The position numbers and the translations under genes are program-made. The notes beneath the pieces were generated by a model. The model was not told where the DNA came from and did no database searches. It saw nothing but the letters and a program-made list of their open reading frames with translations. From positions 1 to 64,000 of the forward strand of contig JAREIK010000522.1 of assembly GCA_029783825.1 (NCBI GenBank): DNA of 64,000 nt, written 5' to 3'. Shown in pieces: positions 1-16,589 of the stretch. Every line of letters starts with the position of its first letter. Positions within the stretch are counted from its first letter, which is position 1. This DNA comes from Sapria himalayana (taxonomy: Eukaryota; Streptophyta; Magnoliopsida; Malpighiales; Rafflesiaceae).

Positions 1-3000
1 TATATAGAAAGGTTTATAAATAGAAAAATAGTCATATAAATATATAGATAGTTAGACTATTGTTAGATAAAGGGATAAGTAGATAGATATATAGATAGAA
101 TAGCAAATAGGAAAATAGATAGGCAGACATATAGAAAAATAGATAAATATTTAGATATATAGATAGACAAATTGCAATATATACAAATAAATAGATATAT
201 AGATAGATAGATATATATACAAATAGATAGATAGATAAATAGATACATAGATAGGTAGATAGATAGATTGACTGATAAATCAAAAATAGATAGATAGACA
301 TTTAGAAAGATAGCTAGATAGATAAACAAATAGGTAAATCCATATATAGACAAATAGATAGATAGATAGATATACAGATAAGAAATTTTCTGATAAATAG
401 ATAGACAGATAAATAGATATACAGATTGAAAAAGAGATAGACAAATAAATAGGCAGATAGATATATAGATAGATAGACACATAGAGAGGTAAATAGATAG
501 ATAGATAGAAAGATAGACTGATAGATAGATTGAAAAAATGATAAATATAGATAGATAGTTAGATATATAGATAGATAGATAAGACAGATAGAGAGAGAGA
601 GAGATAGATAGATGATTGATTGATGGACAAAAAAAGGCAAATATATAGATAAGCAGATAGATATATTGATGATTAGATAGATAGATAAGTAGGTAGGTAG
701 TTCACTAATAGTACTAATAGACAAAAAAATATTAGACTATTAGTGAAATAGATAAATAGAAAGAGAGATAGATCGACAGATAAATAGATAAACAAAAAGA
801 TAGATAGATATATATATATATATATATATAGACAAAAAGAAAAAAAGACAAATAGATTGAAAGATTAATAGATAGAATGAAAGATAGATAGATAGACAAA
901 TAAACAAATAGATAGATAGATAGTACGATGGATAGGTATATCGATATTTAGATAGATAGGAAAACATATATACAGATATACAAATAGATAAATAGATAGA
1001 TAGACAAATATAGAAATAGATAGATAGAAAAATAGACGAATAGATAGATATACAGATAGACATATAGATAGATAGATAAACAAATAAAGATATAGACATA
1101 TAAATAGATAGAATAGATAGATAAAATATTAACAAACAGATAGATAGATAAATAGAAAGATATAGATAGATAGAATCTTATACAAATATATAGATAAATA
1201 GATGAATAATAAATAGATAGATATACACATAGATGATAAAAAAAGGAAAATAAAAAAATAAGAGGAAATATATATAGATAAATATAGAGTTAGAAAGATA
1301 GATAGATATATAGATTGATAGATACATAGATAAATATATAGGCAAAAGATAGATAAATAGATAGACATATACAAAGATAGATAGATAGATAGATAGACAA
1401 ATAGACAGATAGATAGAGAAATAGAAAAATAGATAGACAGGCAGATAGATATACAAACAGGTAGATAGATAGATATATCGATAGATATATAGACAAATAG
1501 ATAGACAACACATAGATAGCTAGATAGAGATAGGCCAAATAGACAAATAGAAAGATAATATAAATAAATAGAAGATTGACAAATAGAAAGTTAGATAATA
1601 AATAGGACAAATAAAAAGATAGATTTAATACAAATAGGCAAATAGATAGGATACACAGATAGATAGACAGGCATGATAAATAGATAGATACAAAGAAAGA
1701 CAAATAGAAAGATAGATAGGCATAAAATTAGATAGAAAATAAATTGATAGAAGAAGTTGTGAATTGATAGATTGTTAGAAAAATAGTTAGGTAGCTTGAT
1801 AGATAAATAGATAAATAGATATATAGATAGATATATACCAAATATATATAAAGATAGATAGACATATAGATCAGTTACATTTAACATAGATATAGATAGA
1901 TAATTATATAGATAGATATACAAATAAACATATAGATAGTTACACAGATTGATAGATACACAGATAGATAAATAGATAGAAAAGTAGACATATAGATAGA
2001 TACATAGTTAGACAGATTGATTGATTGATTGATAGTGTGACAAATAGTTAGATAGACACATAGTCTAATAGATTTATATAATAAAAGATACATAGAGAGA
2101 GATAAATAGAGATGGATAAATAGAGATAGAAATAGACAAATAAAAAGATAAAAATAGATAGATACATAGGAGATAGATTGATAGACATATAGAAAGATAG
2201 ATAATTAGATAGATAGACTAATAGTCTAATAGATGAATAGAGTGATTGAAAGAAACAAATGTATAGATAGACAAAAAGATAGATAGACACATAAAAAGAT
2301 AGATACATAATAGACAAAACAAAAAATAGATTTATATATAGATAGATAGATATTAAAATTAATAGATATACACATAGTCACGTAGATAGAAATATAAATA
2401 TAAACAAACAAAAATAGACATAGACAAATATACACATGGGCAGATAGATAATATATAGGTAGATAGAAAGATAGATAGATAGATATATAGTAATATAGAC
2501 ACATAAACACATAGACGTATAAACTCATTGACACATAAAACCATAGACATAGATAGATTGATAGATAAAAAGATAGACAAATAGTTAGATAGATAGATAG
2601 ATAGACTAATAGATTGATAGATATATAAATTAATAGAAATATATACTGATAGATAAACTGATAGACTAATAGATAGATAGATAGACAAATAGATTGACAA
2701 ATAGATAGATACAGAAATAGATTGATAGACTGATAGCTAGATACATAGATAAAAAATATACAGATAGACATATAGATAGATATATAGACAAATATATAGA
2801 TTGATAGATATATAGATATACAAATAGATAGATAGACAAATATATAGACAAATAGATATACAATATACAGATAGACAATAGATAGATAGACAGATAAATA
2901 AATAGAAAGATAGATAGATACATAGTTAGACAAATGTCAGTTAGATAGATAGAAAAATTGATAGATATGTTGATAGAAAGATATGTAAATAGATATATAG

Positions 3001-3099
3001 AAAGTTACATACAAACATATATAGATATATAGATAGAGAATAAAATTATAAATAGATAGATAGATAACAGATAGATAGATAGACAGATAGACAGATAGA

Positions 3100-4634
3100 T
3101 AGATAGACAATTTGATAGATAAATACATAGATAGACTGATAGATAGATAGATAGAATGATAGACAGATCCATACATATGAAGATAGGCAGATAGACAAAG
3201 AGACAAATAGACAGCTAGACATATTGGAATATTGACATATAGATAGATTGAAGATAGTCAGATAGAGAGATAAACAAAAAGATAAATAAGCAGATTAGTA
3301 GATAATTACATAGACATATAGATAGAAAAATAGATAGTTAGATAGAAAGATTAGATATAATAGATATCTTTATAGTCAAATAGATAGATAGATAAGTATA
3401 TAGATATATAGATATTTAGTTAGATAGATAGATAAATAGATAGATAGATAAACTTATAGATAGAAAAACAATTAGATAGTTAGAGAGATAGATAGATAGA
3501 CAGATCGATAGATAGGTATATAAATAGCTAGATAGGTATATAATTAGCTAGATATTTGATAGTTAGACAAATAGATAGATACATAGATAGATAGACAGAT
3601 AGATAGACAAATAGATAGATAGATAGAATGATTGATAGATACATAGATAAATAGATCTACAATAAAAAGATAGATAGATAACTAATATAAATTGATTGAT
3701 AACTAGTTATATAGATAGTTAGACAGATAGATAGTTAGATAAATAGATATATAGATAGATTGATAAATAGAAAAAAAATGAAAATATATAGATAAGTGAT
3801 TGTTAGAACAATGAATAGATATATAGATAGATATATACATACATAGATATATAGATTAACTTATAGATAGATAGACAAAAACACAATTAGATAGTTAAGA
3901 AGAAGATAGCCTGAAAGATAAATAGATCAACATATAGGTATATAAACAAAAAGTTAGATAGATAGATAAAGATAGAAATAATAATAGATAATAAACAACT
4001 AGACAAATAGATAGATAGATAAATAGACAGATTGATTGATGGATAGATATAAAGAAAGATAGATAGAGTGATAGATAGATAGACAGATAGATTAATAGAA
4101 AAAAAGATAGATAGATAGAAATACAAAAAGCATATATACAAATATACATATAGTAAAATAGACAGATAATAAAATATATAGACAAATAGATAAATAAATA
4201 GATAGATAAAAAGATACATACAAACATATATAAATAGATAGTTAGATAGATAGTAATATAAATAGACAGATAAATAGATAGATAGATAAAATGACTAGAT
4301 ATATAAATAGATAGATAGATTAATAGACAGATATAATGATAGACATATCCATAGATATGAAGATAAAAAGATAGACATATGGATAAATAGACATATTGGC
4401 ATCTTGATATATAGATAGATAGATAGACAGATAGTAGATAGAGAGATAAGCAAAAACATAAATAAGTAGATATATAGATAATTACATATACATATAGACA
4501 AAAAATTAGATTGTTAGATAGATCATTAGATAGATAGACAGATAGATAGTATTAGATAGATAGATAGATAGTTAGATAGATAGATAAATAGATAGATAAA
4601 TTAGATAGATAAATACATTAGATAGTTAAGATAG

Positions 4635-4669
<35 letters not shown>

Positions 4670-5500
4670 CAGATCAATAGATAGGCAGATTAAAAGATAG
4701 ATAGTTAGACAATTAGACAAATAGATTACTTATAGTTAGATAGTCAAATAGAAAGATATATAGATGGGTAGATAAGCTGATAGATAGACTGACATATAGA
4801 CTAATAGATAGATAGATGAGAGATAAATAAACAAATAGACAGACAGATAGAAAGATAGATAGATACATATATAATTAAATCTACAAATAGAAAGATCGAT
4901 AGATAAATTAATATAAATAGATAGCTATACAGATATATAGATAGTTAGATAAATAGATAGATGTGATTGATAAATATAAAAAAATGAAATATATAGATAT
5001 GCAGATAGTTCGATTTGATGGATATATAGATAGTTATATACATACATAGATATACAAATTGACTTATAGATTTATAGACAAAAACACAATTAGACAGTTA
5101 AATATTAAGATAGACTAAAAGATAAATACATTGAAATATAGGTATATAAACAAAAGTTGGATAGATAGATAAACATATCGAAATATAGATAAATAGATAG
5201 ATAGAAAAACAACTAGACAAATAGATAGATAGATATATAGATAGAGAGATTGGTAGATAGATAGAAGAAAGATAGATAGAAATATATACATATAGACAGA
5301 TAGATAAATAAATAGATAGATAGATCGAAATACAAAATGCATATATACAAATATACAACTATTAAAATAGATAGATAAATATATAGACAAATAGATAGAT
5401 AAATAGATAGACTAATAGATAGATAGATAAATAGATAGATAGATATATTGATTGATAGACTGATAGATACATATAGATAGACAGACAAAAAGTCAAATAG
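3100..5500 (+). repeat. Higher-order duplication of ~1.19 kb inside block A
   Basis: Several non-GATA landmarks recur in the same order about 1.18-1.2 kb apart. A segment with 'catatgaagata' near 3175 recurs as 'gatatgaagata' near 4350. 'gacaaaaacacaatta' near 3875 recurs near 5075. 'aggtatataaacaaaa' near 3935 recurs near 5140. 'gcatatatacaaatatac' near 4130 recurs near 5338. The two copies have diverged by substitutions and small indels. This shows kb-scale tandem duplication of already degenerate satellite, in addition to 4-bp slippage. Confidence 0.75.
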
Positions 5501-6784
5501 AAAAATAGTCCAAATATACAGAATTAGAGATAGATATTAGACACTTAGATAGATAGAAAAATATATAGGTAAATAGATAGAAAAATAGACAGAAAGATAG
5601 ATAAATAGATAATATATATATAGACAAATAGATAGATTAACAAATAGATAGATAGTTAGTTAAATAGATCAAAAATTAGATATATAGACTAATAGACAGA
5701 AAGATAGATAGAGAGAGATAAAAATATAGAAAGATAGATTGACATATATATAGATATTAAGATAGATAAATAGACAAATAGATAGATAGATAAATAGATA
5801 TTTAGATATATAGATATATCGATAGATAGACATAGAAATAGATAGATAGAGAGTTAGATAGATAGGTAGATAAATAAATAGATAGATAAATAAATAGAAA
5901 AATAGACCGATAGATAGATAAATTAATAGGCAAATAGACTTATAAATTGATAGACTAATAAACATAAAGATAGATATACATATAGATAGTAAGACAAATA
6001 GATAGATACATAGATAGATAGATAAATAGATAAAAATATAGATATAGACAGATTGATAGATTGATGGATTGATTGGATGATAGATTAATAGATTGATAGA
6101 TAGAAAGCTAGTTAGAAAGTTAGATAGATAGATAGATAGAGAGATAGATACATAAATAGATAGATTGACACATAGACATAAATACAAATAGATAGATAGA
6201 TAGGTAAACATATAACAAACATATAGATAGATAGATAGATTGATAGTTAGGTATACATATTGACATATAAATAGAAAGATAGATAGATAGATAGACAGAT
6301 AGACAGATAGTAAAATAAATTAATAGATGAATATATAGACAGATAGACAAATAGACATATAGATAGATATACAAATACATATATAGATAGATAGATATAC
6401 AAAAATATAGAGAGAAAGACAGGCAGACAGATAGACAGATAGATACATACATACATAGTTAGGGAAATAGATAGCTAGATAGACACATAGAGACATATAT
6501 AGATAGACAAAGACACAAATAGATAGACATATAGATACATAGATAGAAAAATAGATAGATAAATAAACATTTGATAGAAAGATAGATAAATAAAAAATTA
6601 GACAGACAGATAGATAGACACATAGACACATTAAGATAAAAATAAATAGACATTTAGATAGATAGAAAATTAGACTAATAGACTAATAGGTAGCTAGATA
6701 GTTTGATAGATAGCCACATAGATAAATAGATAGATAGACAATTAAATAATTAGATAGAAAGTCAATTAAATAGACATATAGATA

Positions 6785-6828
<44 letters not shown>

Positions 6829-9828
6829 TTTATAGATATATAAATAAAAAATAGACATATAAACATATAGATGTAAAGAAAGAAAGATAGATTGATATAC
6901 AGATTGACAGACAGATAGATGGATACATACATACATAGATTGATAGATCAACAAATAGATATATAGACATATAAATAAATAGATAGATAGTTAGATACTC
7001 AAATAAATAGGTAAATAGATATATAGATAGATATAGAGATAGATAGACTAATAGACTGATAAATTTAAAAGATAGTTAAATAGTTAGACAGATAGATAAA
7101 TAGGTAGATAGATATATAGACATATAGATTTTTAGTTATTTAGTGAAATAGTCAGATATAAAGATAAACATATAGATAAATTTATAGATTGATAGATTTA
7201 TTGATAGACAAATAGATTCATAGACAAATAAAAAATAGGAAAATAGAAAGTTATACATATAGATAAATATATAGATAAAAAGATAAATAGATTTAATGAT
7301 ATATAGATAAAAATATAGACATATAATAGTTAGGCAAATAGATATATAAACATATAGAGAGATTGACAGATATATAGAAAGATAGACACATTGACTTATA
7401 GACTGATATACAAAAAGATAGATAAAGTTAGAGATATATAAAGATAGATAGACAGGTTGACGGATAGATAGTAGACAAATAGATAGATAGACAAATTGAT
7501 AGATAGATAGATAAATATATAGATACATAAAATCATTAGATAGATAGATAGATAGACACATACATAGATAGAAAGATCGATAGATAGATATATACATAGA
7601 AAGATAGATAGATTGACATATAGATAAATAGATTCCTAGATAAGGGCAGATAGATAGATAGATAGATAGATAGACAGATAAATTGATACATATTGAGATT
7701 GTCAGAAGGATATTTATATATATAGATAGATTAACTGATATACTGAAAGATAGAAAAAGAGTTAGTTAGTTAGTTAGATAGATAGATTGATAGAATGAAA
7801 AATAGTTGGATAGTTATATATATTGATAGATAGACATATAGATATATAGATAAATAGATAGATAGACTTATAGATAGATAGGCTGATAGATAGATATAAT
7901 TGAACATATTGATAGTTAGATAGATAAAGATATAGATAGAATTATAGATAGATAGATTGACATATAGACAGATAGATAAATATAGACATATAGATAAATA
8001 GATAGACATATAGACAGATAGACATATAGATAATTAGTTAGATAGATAAATAGATATATAGACACATAGACTTATAGACTAATAAACATAAAGGTAGATA
8101 GAGAGATTGACATATAGACAAATACATAGATATATAGACATGTAGATAGATTTATAGATAATAGATATATAGATTGAAAGAAAGAAAGATAGATAGATAT
8201 AAAGATAGATAGACGAATAGACAAATAGATAGATAGAAAATAAGATAGATATACACATGAACACATATATAGATAGTCAGATAGATTGATAGATAGATAG
8301 ATTATTAGACTGATAAAAAAATATATAGTTAGATTGTTAGAGATATAAATAGATAGCCAAAAAGATAGATAGATTGTTAGACACATAGATAAATAGATAG
8401 ACAAATAGACATATAGAAAATACATTGATAGACATATAGAATGATCGGAAAATAGTTAGAAAGTCTGTTGGACAAATAGTCAGATAGAAAGATAAATAGA
8501 TAGATAGATATGTATATAAATAGATAGATAGATAGATAGAAAAATAAATAGATAGATAGATAGATAGAAAAATATAAAGATAGATAGATAAATAAATAGA
8601 CAAGAAGACTTATAAACTAATAGATTGATAAACTGATAGACTAATAGATAATTTGATAGTTAAATACATAAATAGATAGATATATACAAATAGACAATTA
8701 GATAGACGAATAGATATATATATATATATATATATATAGGTAGAATGACAGATAGACTGAACGACTTTTAGACAGAAAGATAGTTAGATAGTTAGATGGT
8801 TAGATAGACAGACAGATTGAAAGTTACATAGATAGATAGATTGACATATATGCATATATACTATTAGATAGATAGACATATAGATAGATAGTTAGATAGA
8901 CATATAGATTGAAAAATAGATACATAGATAAATAGATAGTCAGATAGACAAATAGATAGATAGATAGATAGTAAATTCATAAATAGATAATAAGATAAAC
9001 TATAGATAGATAAACAAATAGATAATTAGACATATTGATTGATTGATCAATTGATAGATAGATTGATAAATTACAACATAGTTTAATAGACTTATATATT
9101 AATATATATATATATATAGATAAATAGAGACACATATAGACAAATAAAATGAAAGATAGAAAGATAGATATATAGATAAAGAGTTAGATAGATAGACATA
9201 TAGATATATAGATTGATACATAGATAGATATATAATTTAATAGATGAATACAAATATAGTGAAAAGACAGATTGAAAGATAGATAGACAATTTAATAGAT
9301 AGACAGATAGACTAATAGACAGATAGAAAAATCGACAGATACAAACCTAGATAGAGAGACAAATAGACAGATAGACAAATAGAAAGATAGATAGATAGAA
9401 AAATAAATAAATAAATAGATATATAAACATGTAGATAGATAGATATTTAGAAATATAGACAGATATACAGATGGACAAATAGACAGATATGTAGATAGAT
9501 TGATAGATAAACATATAAATATATAGATTGATAATTAGATAGATAGATAAATACATAGATACATAGACACAATAACACATAGACACATTGACACATAGAG
9601 ACATAGACAAATAGACACATAGAAACATAGAAACGTAGACATATAGATAGAGATAGATTGATAGATACAAAGAGAGACAAACATACAGATAGATATATAA
9701 GTAGATAGAGAGATAAGTAAATAGATAAATAAAAAGATAAAAAAATAGATAGATAGAAAGATATATTTATAGATAGATAGATAGATAGATAGCTAGATAT
9801 ATAGTTTGTGAGAGAGACAAATATAGAT

Positions 9829-9875
<47 letters not shown>

Positions 9876-12800
9876 TAGATAGAAAAATAAATATATAGAT
9901 AAATAGATTAACAAAAATATAGATAGATAGATAGACTAATAGAAATAAAGACAGATAGATAGACATTAATAGATATATAGTTATAAAAATTGATAGATAG
10001 ATAAACATATACATAGATTAATAATTGACATATTGATAGTTTGATAAATAGAAAGATATTTACATAAACAGATAGATAAATAGACAGACTGATTGATTGA
10101 TTGATTGACTAATAGATTGATAGAAAAATAGATAGTTAGAGATATAATTAAGACAGATATATAGATAGAAAGATAGATAAATAAAAGATAGATTGATTGA
10201 TTGATTGATAGTACATAGATATATAGAGAGATAGACAAATATATAGATTTACTGATATTCTAATACATAGAAAAGATATTTAGAAAATTAGATAGATAGA
10301 TTAAAAGATATACACTTTGAGAGATATCAATATAGATAGTTTGATAGTTACAAATATAGTTAGAGAGACATATAATCAATTAGAAATATATAAATTGATG
10401 GATAGATAGATAGAGAGAGATATACATATATAGATAGGTAGTTAAATAGATAGAAAGATATACAGACTAAATAGACATAGATTGATATAAAGATGGATAG
10501 ATAAATACATATACAGATATATAGACATAAGCAAATAGACAGACAGACAGATCAATAGATAGATAGAAAAATATTTGGATAGTTAGATAGATAAATATAA
10601 AGATAGATAGATAAATACATAGGTAGATATATAGATAGATAGATAGATTTAATGAATGACTAATAGACAAAAATATAATTAAACAATTAGATATATAGAT
10701 AGAAATATAGAGAGATCGACAGATAGATAAATAAACAAAAAGATAGATAAACATATAGATAGATAGATAGACGAATATAAAAATATATAGATAGATAGAC
10801 CAAAGGATTGATAGATAGATAAAAAATACATAGACAGTTAGACAGATATTTGGATAGACGGATACATAGATAGATATATAGATAGAAAAAAATCATATAG
10901 ATAGTTAGACATATAAACAAATAGACAGATAGATAGACAAGTAGATAGATATAAATATAGATGTATAGATAGATACACACACACACACAGAAAAATAGGC
11001 AATTAGACAAATAGATATAGATATATTTTATATATATATACAAATAGGTAAATAGACAAATAGATAGATATATATATATATATATATATCTCTCTCTCTA
11101 TTTATTTATATTTATATTTATATATAGAAAGATAGATAGATAAACAAATAGATACACATCTAGATATATTGATAATTAGATAGATAGATAGACTATTAGA
11201 TAGACAGATAAATATAAAGATAGATAGATTTACTGATAGACAAATAGATAGTTATATAGATAAATAGATCGACAAAAGGGAAAAAATATAAATAGACATA
11301 AATATAGATAGATAAATAGACACTTAGATAGACAAATAGATATATAGATAAAAGATAGAAATAAAGAAATTCAAATAAATAGATATACATACAGATAGAC
11401 AAATAGATAGATTAACAAATAAACATATATGTAGATAGACATATAGATAGATCGAAAGATAGACATATATATAGAAAGATAGAGAGAGACAAAGATAGAT
11501 ATATAGATAGATAAATTAATATATAGATAGAGTGAAGATAGATAGACAGATAGATATAATGAAAAGTAGATGTATAGAAAGATAGACATATAGACAGTTA
11601 GAAAAATAGATAGATAGATAGATAGACACACATATATATACATAGATATATAAATCGATAGATATATAGATAGATAGATAGATAAAAAAATAAATAGATA
11701 GTTATATAGATAGATATACAATAGATAGATATAGAAATAGGCAGATTGACAAATAGTCAAATAGATAAATAGATAGATAAATAGATAAATTGATTGATTT
11801 ATAGAAAGACAGTTTGATATATATACAGATAGATAGATAGATAGAAACATAGATAGATGGACAGATAAATAAATATACAATTAGTAAGATAGATATATAG
11901 ACAAATAGATAGATAGATAGTATGACAGATAGACACACTGATAAATAGATAGATAGATAGATTCATAGAAAAATAGATAGAAAAATATAAAGAAATACAT
12001 GAAAGATAGTAAGAAAGATAGATGGATAGATAGAAAGATAAACAATAGATAGATAAACAGATAGATACATCTGATTATAGATAAATAAATATATAGAAAG
12101 ATAGATAAATAAATACATAGATAGATTAACAAAAAGTTAGATAGACACATAGATAGATAAATAGAGACACAAATCAACAAATACATAGATAAAATGATAG
12201 ATAGATAGACATATAGATAGATTCACAAATTGATAGATATATATAATTATAGATAGGTAAATTGATTGATTGATTGATTGATTGAATGGTAAACATATAT
12301 ATTGATAGATAGATAGATAGATACACAAAAACATAGATAGATAGAATGATTGATAGATAGAAATACAGAAAGACATATAGATAGATATAAAGATAGATAG
12401 ATAGATAGATATAAAGATAGATAGATAGAAGATAAATAGAAAGGTAGAAAGATAGACAAGTAGACTATTAGACAGATAGATAGACTAATAGTCTAATAGA
12501 TTAATGGAGTGATTGATTGAAAGAAAGAAAGATAGATGGATAGATGGATAGGTAGACAGATAGACAAGTAGACTTTTAGATAGATAGATAGATTGATCGA
12601 TAGATAGATAGATAAATAGATAGACACATATACTAATAGAATTATATACTAAAAGATTGATAGAAAAATATACTTTGAGATAGATAGACAAATAGAAAGA
12701 TAAATAGATAGATAGACAGAAAGACAGTTAGAGATATAGACATTTAGATCAGTTAATGAAATAGATAGATAGACTGATAGTCTAATAGATCAATAGAGTG

Positions 12801-14559
12801 ATTAAAAGAAAGACATATAGATAGATTGATAGACTAATTGGTAGATAGATAGATAGACAGACTGATAGATAGATAGATAGATATAATGATAATTAGATAG
12901 ACATGTTGAAAAATAGATAAAATTAAAAATAAATAGATATTCAGGTAGGCAAGTAGATAGAAAGATAAATAAAAACATATACAAATATATAGATCAAAAA
13001 ATAAATAGAAAGGCAGATAGATAGATAGATAGATAAATATATATGTAGAAAGTTTGATATACAGATAGATATATATATATATATATATTAGATATATACA
13101 TAGGTAGATATATACATAGATAGATAAACACCTAGACCCAGAGAGAAATAGACACATATACACATATACTCATAGACACATAGACTTATAGACACCTATA
13201 CATTTCGACACATAGAGACATAGATACATAGATACCTGGACACATTGTCACAAAGACATAGACAGATAGATAGATACCAAGAGAGATAGATAGATGGATA
13301 AATAAATAGCCATATATACATATAAATGGATAAAAAATAGTCAGATAGATAGATAAACAGAAATATAAATAGATAGATAGATATATAAATACACATATTG
13401 TCATATAGCTAGATAAATAGATAGATAGATAGATATACAGATTGATAGATAAACCAAAAGGTAGATAAATTCATAAACAAATATACATAAAGAAAGGTAT
13501 ATCGATAGATAGATAAATAGTTAAACATATAAAGAGATAGAAAGATAAAAAGATAGATAACTAAAGGGATAGACAAATAGTTATTTAGAGAGATACACAG
13601 ATAGAGAAAAAGATAGATATCTAGATAGATATATAGATAGATATATAGATAGATAGACAGATAAATAAACATTTTACAAATAGAAAAATTGATAGATAGA
13701 CACATAGATAGATAGATAGATAGACAGATAGATAGACAGAAAGATAGACCAATAGATTGATACACATATAGATGGAAAGACAAATTAATAGATACTCATA
13801 TATATAGTTATACATATAGACAAATACATAAATAAATAGAAAGACTGATAAACAGATAAATATATAGAAAAATAGATAGATATACATATCAAAAGATAGT
13901 GAGATGGAGAGATAGATAGAAAAACTAATAGAGAAATAGTCATATATATAGATAAACAGAAATATTAATTGACAGATAGAAAGATATACAAATTGAAAGT
14001 TAGAGAGATAAATAGATAATAATATAGATATATAGATATATAGACAGATAAATACATAAATACATAGAAAAATAGATAAATAGACTGATAGAAAGATATA
14101 TAGGTAGATACACAGATACACAAATATACATATAGATCGATAGACGGATAGATGTATAAACAAATATAAAGATAGATAAATAGATAGATAGATCGATATA
14201 TAGATAGATAGATAGACAAACAGATAGACTATTATATATATAGACACATAGATAAATAGACATACAGATAGATAGATAGACAGATAGATAGATAAATAGA
14301 TATATATATATATATATATATATATAGATAAAAAAATAAAAAGATAAACAGATACATAGATAAATAAAAAAATAGACAAATTGATATATAGATAGATAGA
14401 TATATATATATATATGTAGACAGATAGATAAAAAGATACAAAAATAGACATATAGACAGATATCAAATAGAAAGATAGAAAGATTGACATATAGATTGAA
14501 TAATAGATAGATAGATAGATTGATTAATAGATTGATAGATAAATAGATAAATATATTGA

Positions 14560-14746
14560 TCGAAAAATAGATATATAATTAGATAGTTAGACATATTAAC
14601 ATATAGATAACTATAAAGATAGATAGATAGATAGATAGACTATAAAACAAATAGACAGATAAATCGATTTATAGATTGACAGTACAACATATAGATAGTC
14701 AAAAAAGCAAATATGAGGATAAGCAGATAAAAATATAGATAGTTTA

Positions 14747-14795
<49 letters not shown>

Positions 14796-16086
14796 TATAG
14801 TCAGATAAATAGATAGATATAAAGATAGGCTGCTAGATAGATAGATAGTTAGATAGATAAATCATCTGATTGATAAATGGGAGATAGACAGATAGGCAGA
14901 TTGATTGATTGATTGATAAACAAAAAGTTAGATAAATAAATAGATAGACAGATAGATTGATTGATAGATAGTAGGATAGATAAATAGATAGATAGATTGA
15001 TTGATAGGTATATATATAAATTGGCAGATAGATAGATATCCAAATTGACAAATAGAGACATAGGTAGATAGACAGATAAATAGATAGTTAGTTAAATAAA
15101 TAGACATATATATAGATAATCAAATAGATAGATAGAAAGATAGATTGATAAATAGATAGACAAATATCATAATAAAAAGATAGATACAAAGATAAATAGA
15201 TAGATAGATAGATATAAAGAATTATAAACAGATAGATAGATAGACTGATAGTTTGATTGATAGTTATAGAGTTAGATAGATATATAGTTAGACAAATAGA
15301 TATATTGAAAAATACATAAAAAGATAGATAGATAACCATAGTAATAGAAAAATAGATCGATTGATTGATACACACATAGACAAATATAATGATAGACATA
15401 TAGATAGATAGATAAATAGATAGATAAATACATAGATTGACAAATAGACTGATAGAAAGATGATTGTATAGATAGATTAATAGATCGATAAATAAATATA
15501 AAGATAGACTGATCAACAAATATGTAGATAGGTAGATGTGTAGAAAGGCATATATATAGATAGACAAATAGTTAGATTGCTAGATAGATAGATAGATAGA
15601 CTTATAGATGGATAGATTGATAGGAGATAGATATATTGATAGATAAATAGATACATAGATTTACTAATAGTCTGATAGTTCTATTGATAGGTAAATAGTC
15701 AGATTGTTAGAAAAATAAATATATTGACAAATAGATAGATATACACATAGATAAATACACAAATAGATATAGAGATAGGTAAAGAGATAGATGGGTAGAT
15801 AGATAGATAGCTAAATAGATTAACAGATAAACATATAAATATATAGACAAATAGAAAATTTTATTGATAGATAGATAGATAGACATATATATAGTTAGAT
15901 AGATAGATTGACAAATAGATATATAATTAGAAAGTTAGACATATTAACATATAGACAGCTAGATAGATAGATAGACAGAGTGTTAAAAAAAAGACAGATA
16001 GATAGATTTATAGAATGACAAATAAACATATATATAGATAGACAAGAAAGTAGATTAGAGGATAAGTAGATAAAGATATAGATAGT

Positions 16087-16129
<43 letters not shown>

Positions 16130-16300
16130 TATAGTCTGATAGATAGATTGAAAGATAGTCAGATAGCTAGATAGATAGATAATCATATAGACATATATAC
16201 AGATATAAAAATGGGAAGATAGACAGATAAATAAATATACTGATAGATTGATTGATTGATAGATGAATAGATAAATAAATAAATAGATAGATAGTAAGAT
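14560..16300 (+). repeat. Higher-order duplication of ~1.34 kb inside block A
   Basis: The ordered landmarks 'ttagacatattaacatatag', then 'gaggataagcagata', then 'agatagttt' followed by a (TA)n tract, then 'gacatatagtc' occur near 14587-14805. They recur near 15933-16138, about 1.34 kb further on. The repeat also contains matching 'attgattgattgat' stretches near 14900 and 16245. It is a second, independent higher-order unit with a different period from the one at 3100-5500. Confidence 0.7.
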
Positions 16301-16486
16301 AGACATTTAGATAGATAGATAGATATATAAATTGAGAGATAGATAGAATTCCAAATAGAAAAATAGACCGATCACTAGTTATACACTTAGACAAATCGAT
16401 AGATAGAGATAGTTAAATAGATAGATAGATAGAGAAATTGCCTGATAAAAAGACAGATAAAAAGGTAGATAAATAGATATACAAAT

Positions 16487-16540
<54 letters not shown>

Positions 16541-16589
16541 ATAAAAAGATAAATAAATAGTTTTGATTTTACATTTAAATAAATACTAT

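Larger units (their letters stand above)
1..16560 (+). repeat. GATA/GACA tetranucleotide satellite, block A
   Basis: About 16.5 kb of degenerate 4-bp repeat, with GATA/TAGA on the + strand and variants GACA, GATT, AATA and TATA. Phase is largely kept, so the complementary strand (TATC) reads Ser-Ile-Tyr-Leu in all frames without stops and yields spurious ORFs up to 289 residues. The + strand meets TAG constantly. Pure (TA)n tracts lie inside, for example near 6790-6826, 9830-9872, 14301-14325, 14750-14790, 16090-16124 and 16489-16537. I see no gene, RNA gene or transposon terminus in the block. It resembles the GATA/GACA (Bkm-type) class of simple-sequence satellites known from several eukaryotes; any role is unknown. 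The right edge abuts the broken 5' end of CACTA-1. Confidence 0.95.

Noticed and set aside
1..16560. CRISPR-like array (repeats with short spacers)
   Set aside because: Repeats are 4 bp and degenerate, no constant repeat of 21-40 bp with unique spacers exists, and the context is eukaryotic.
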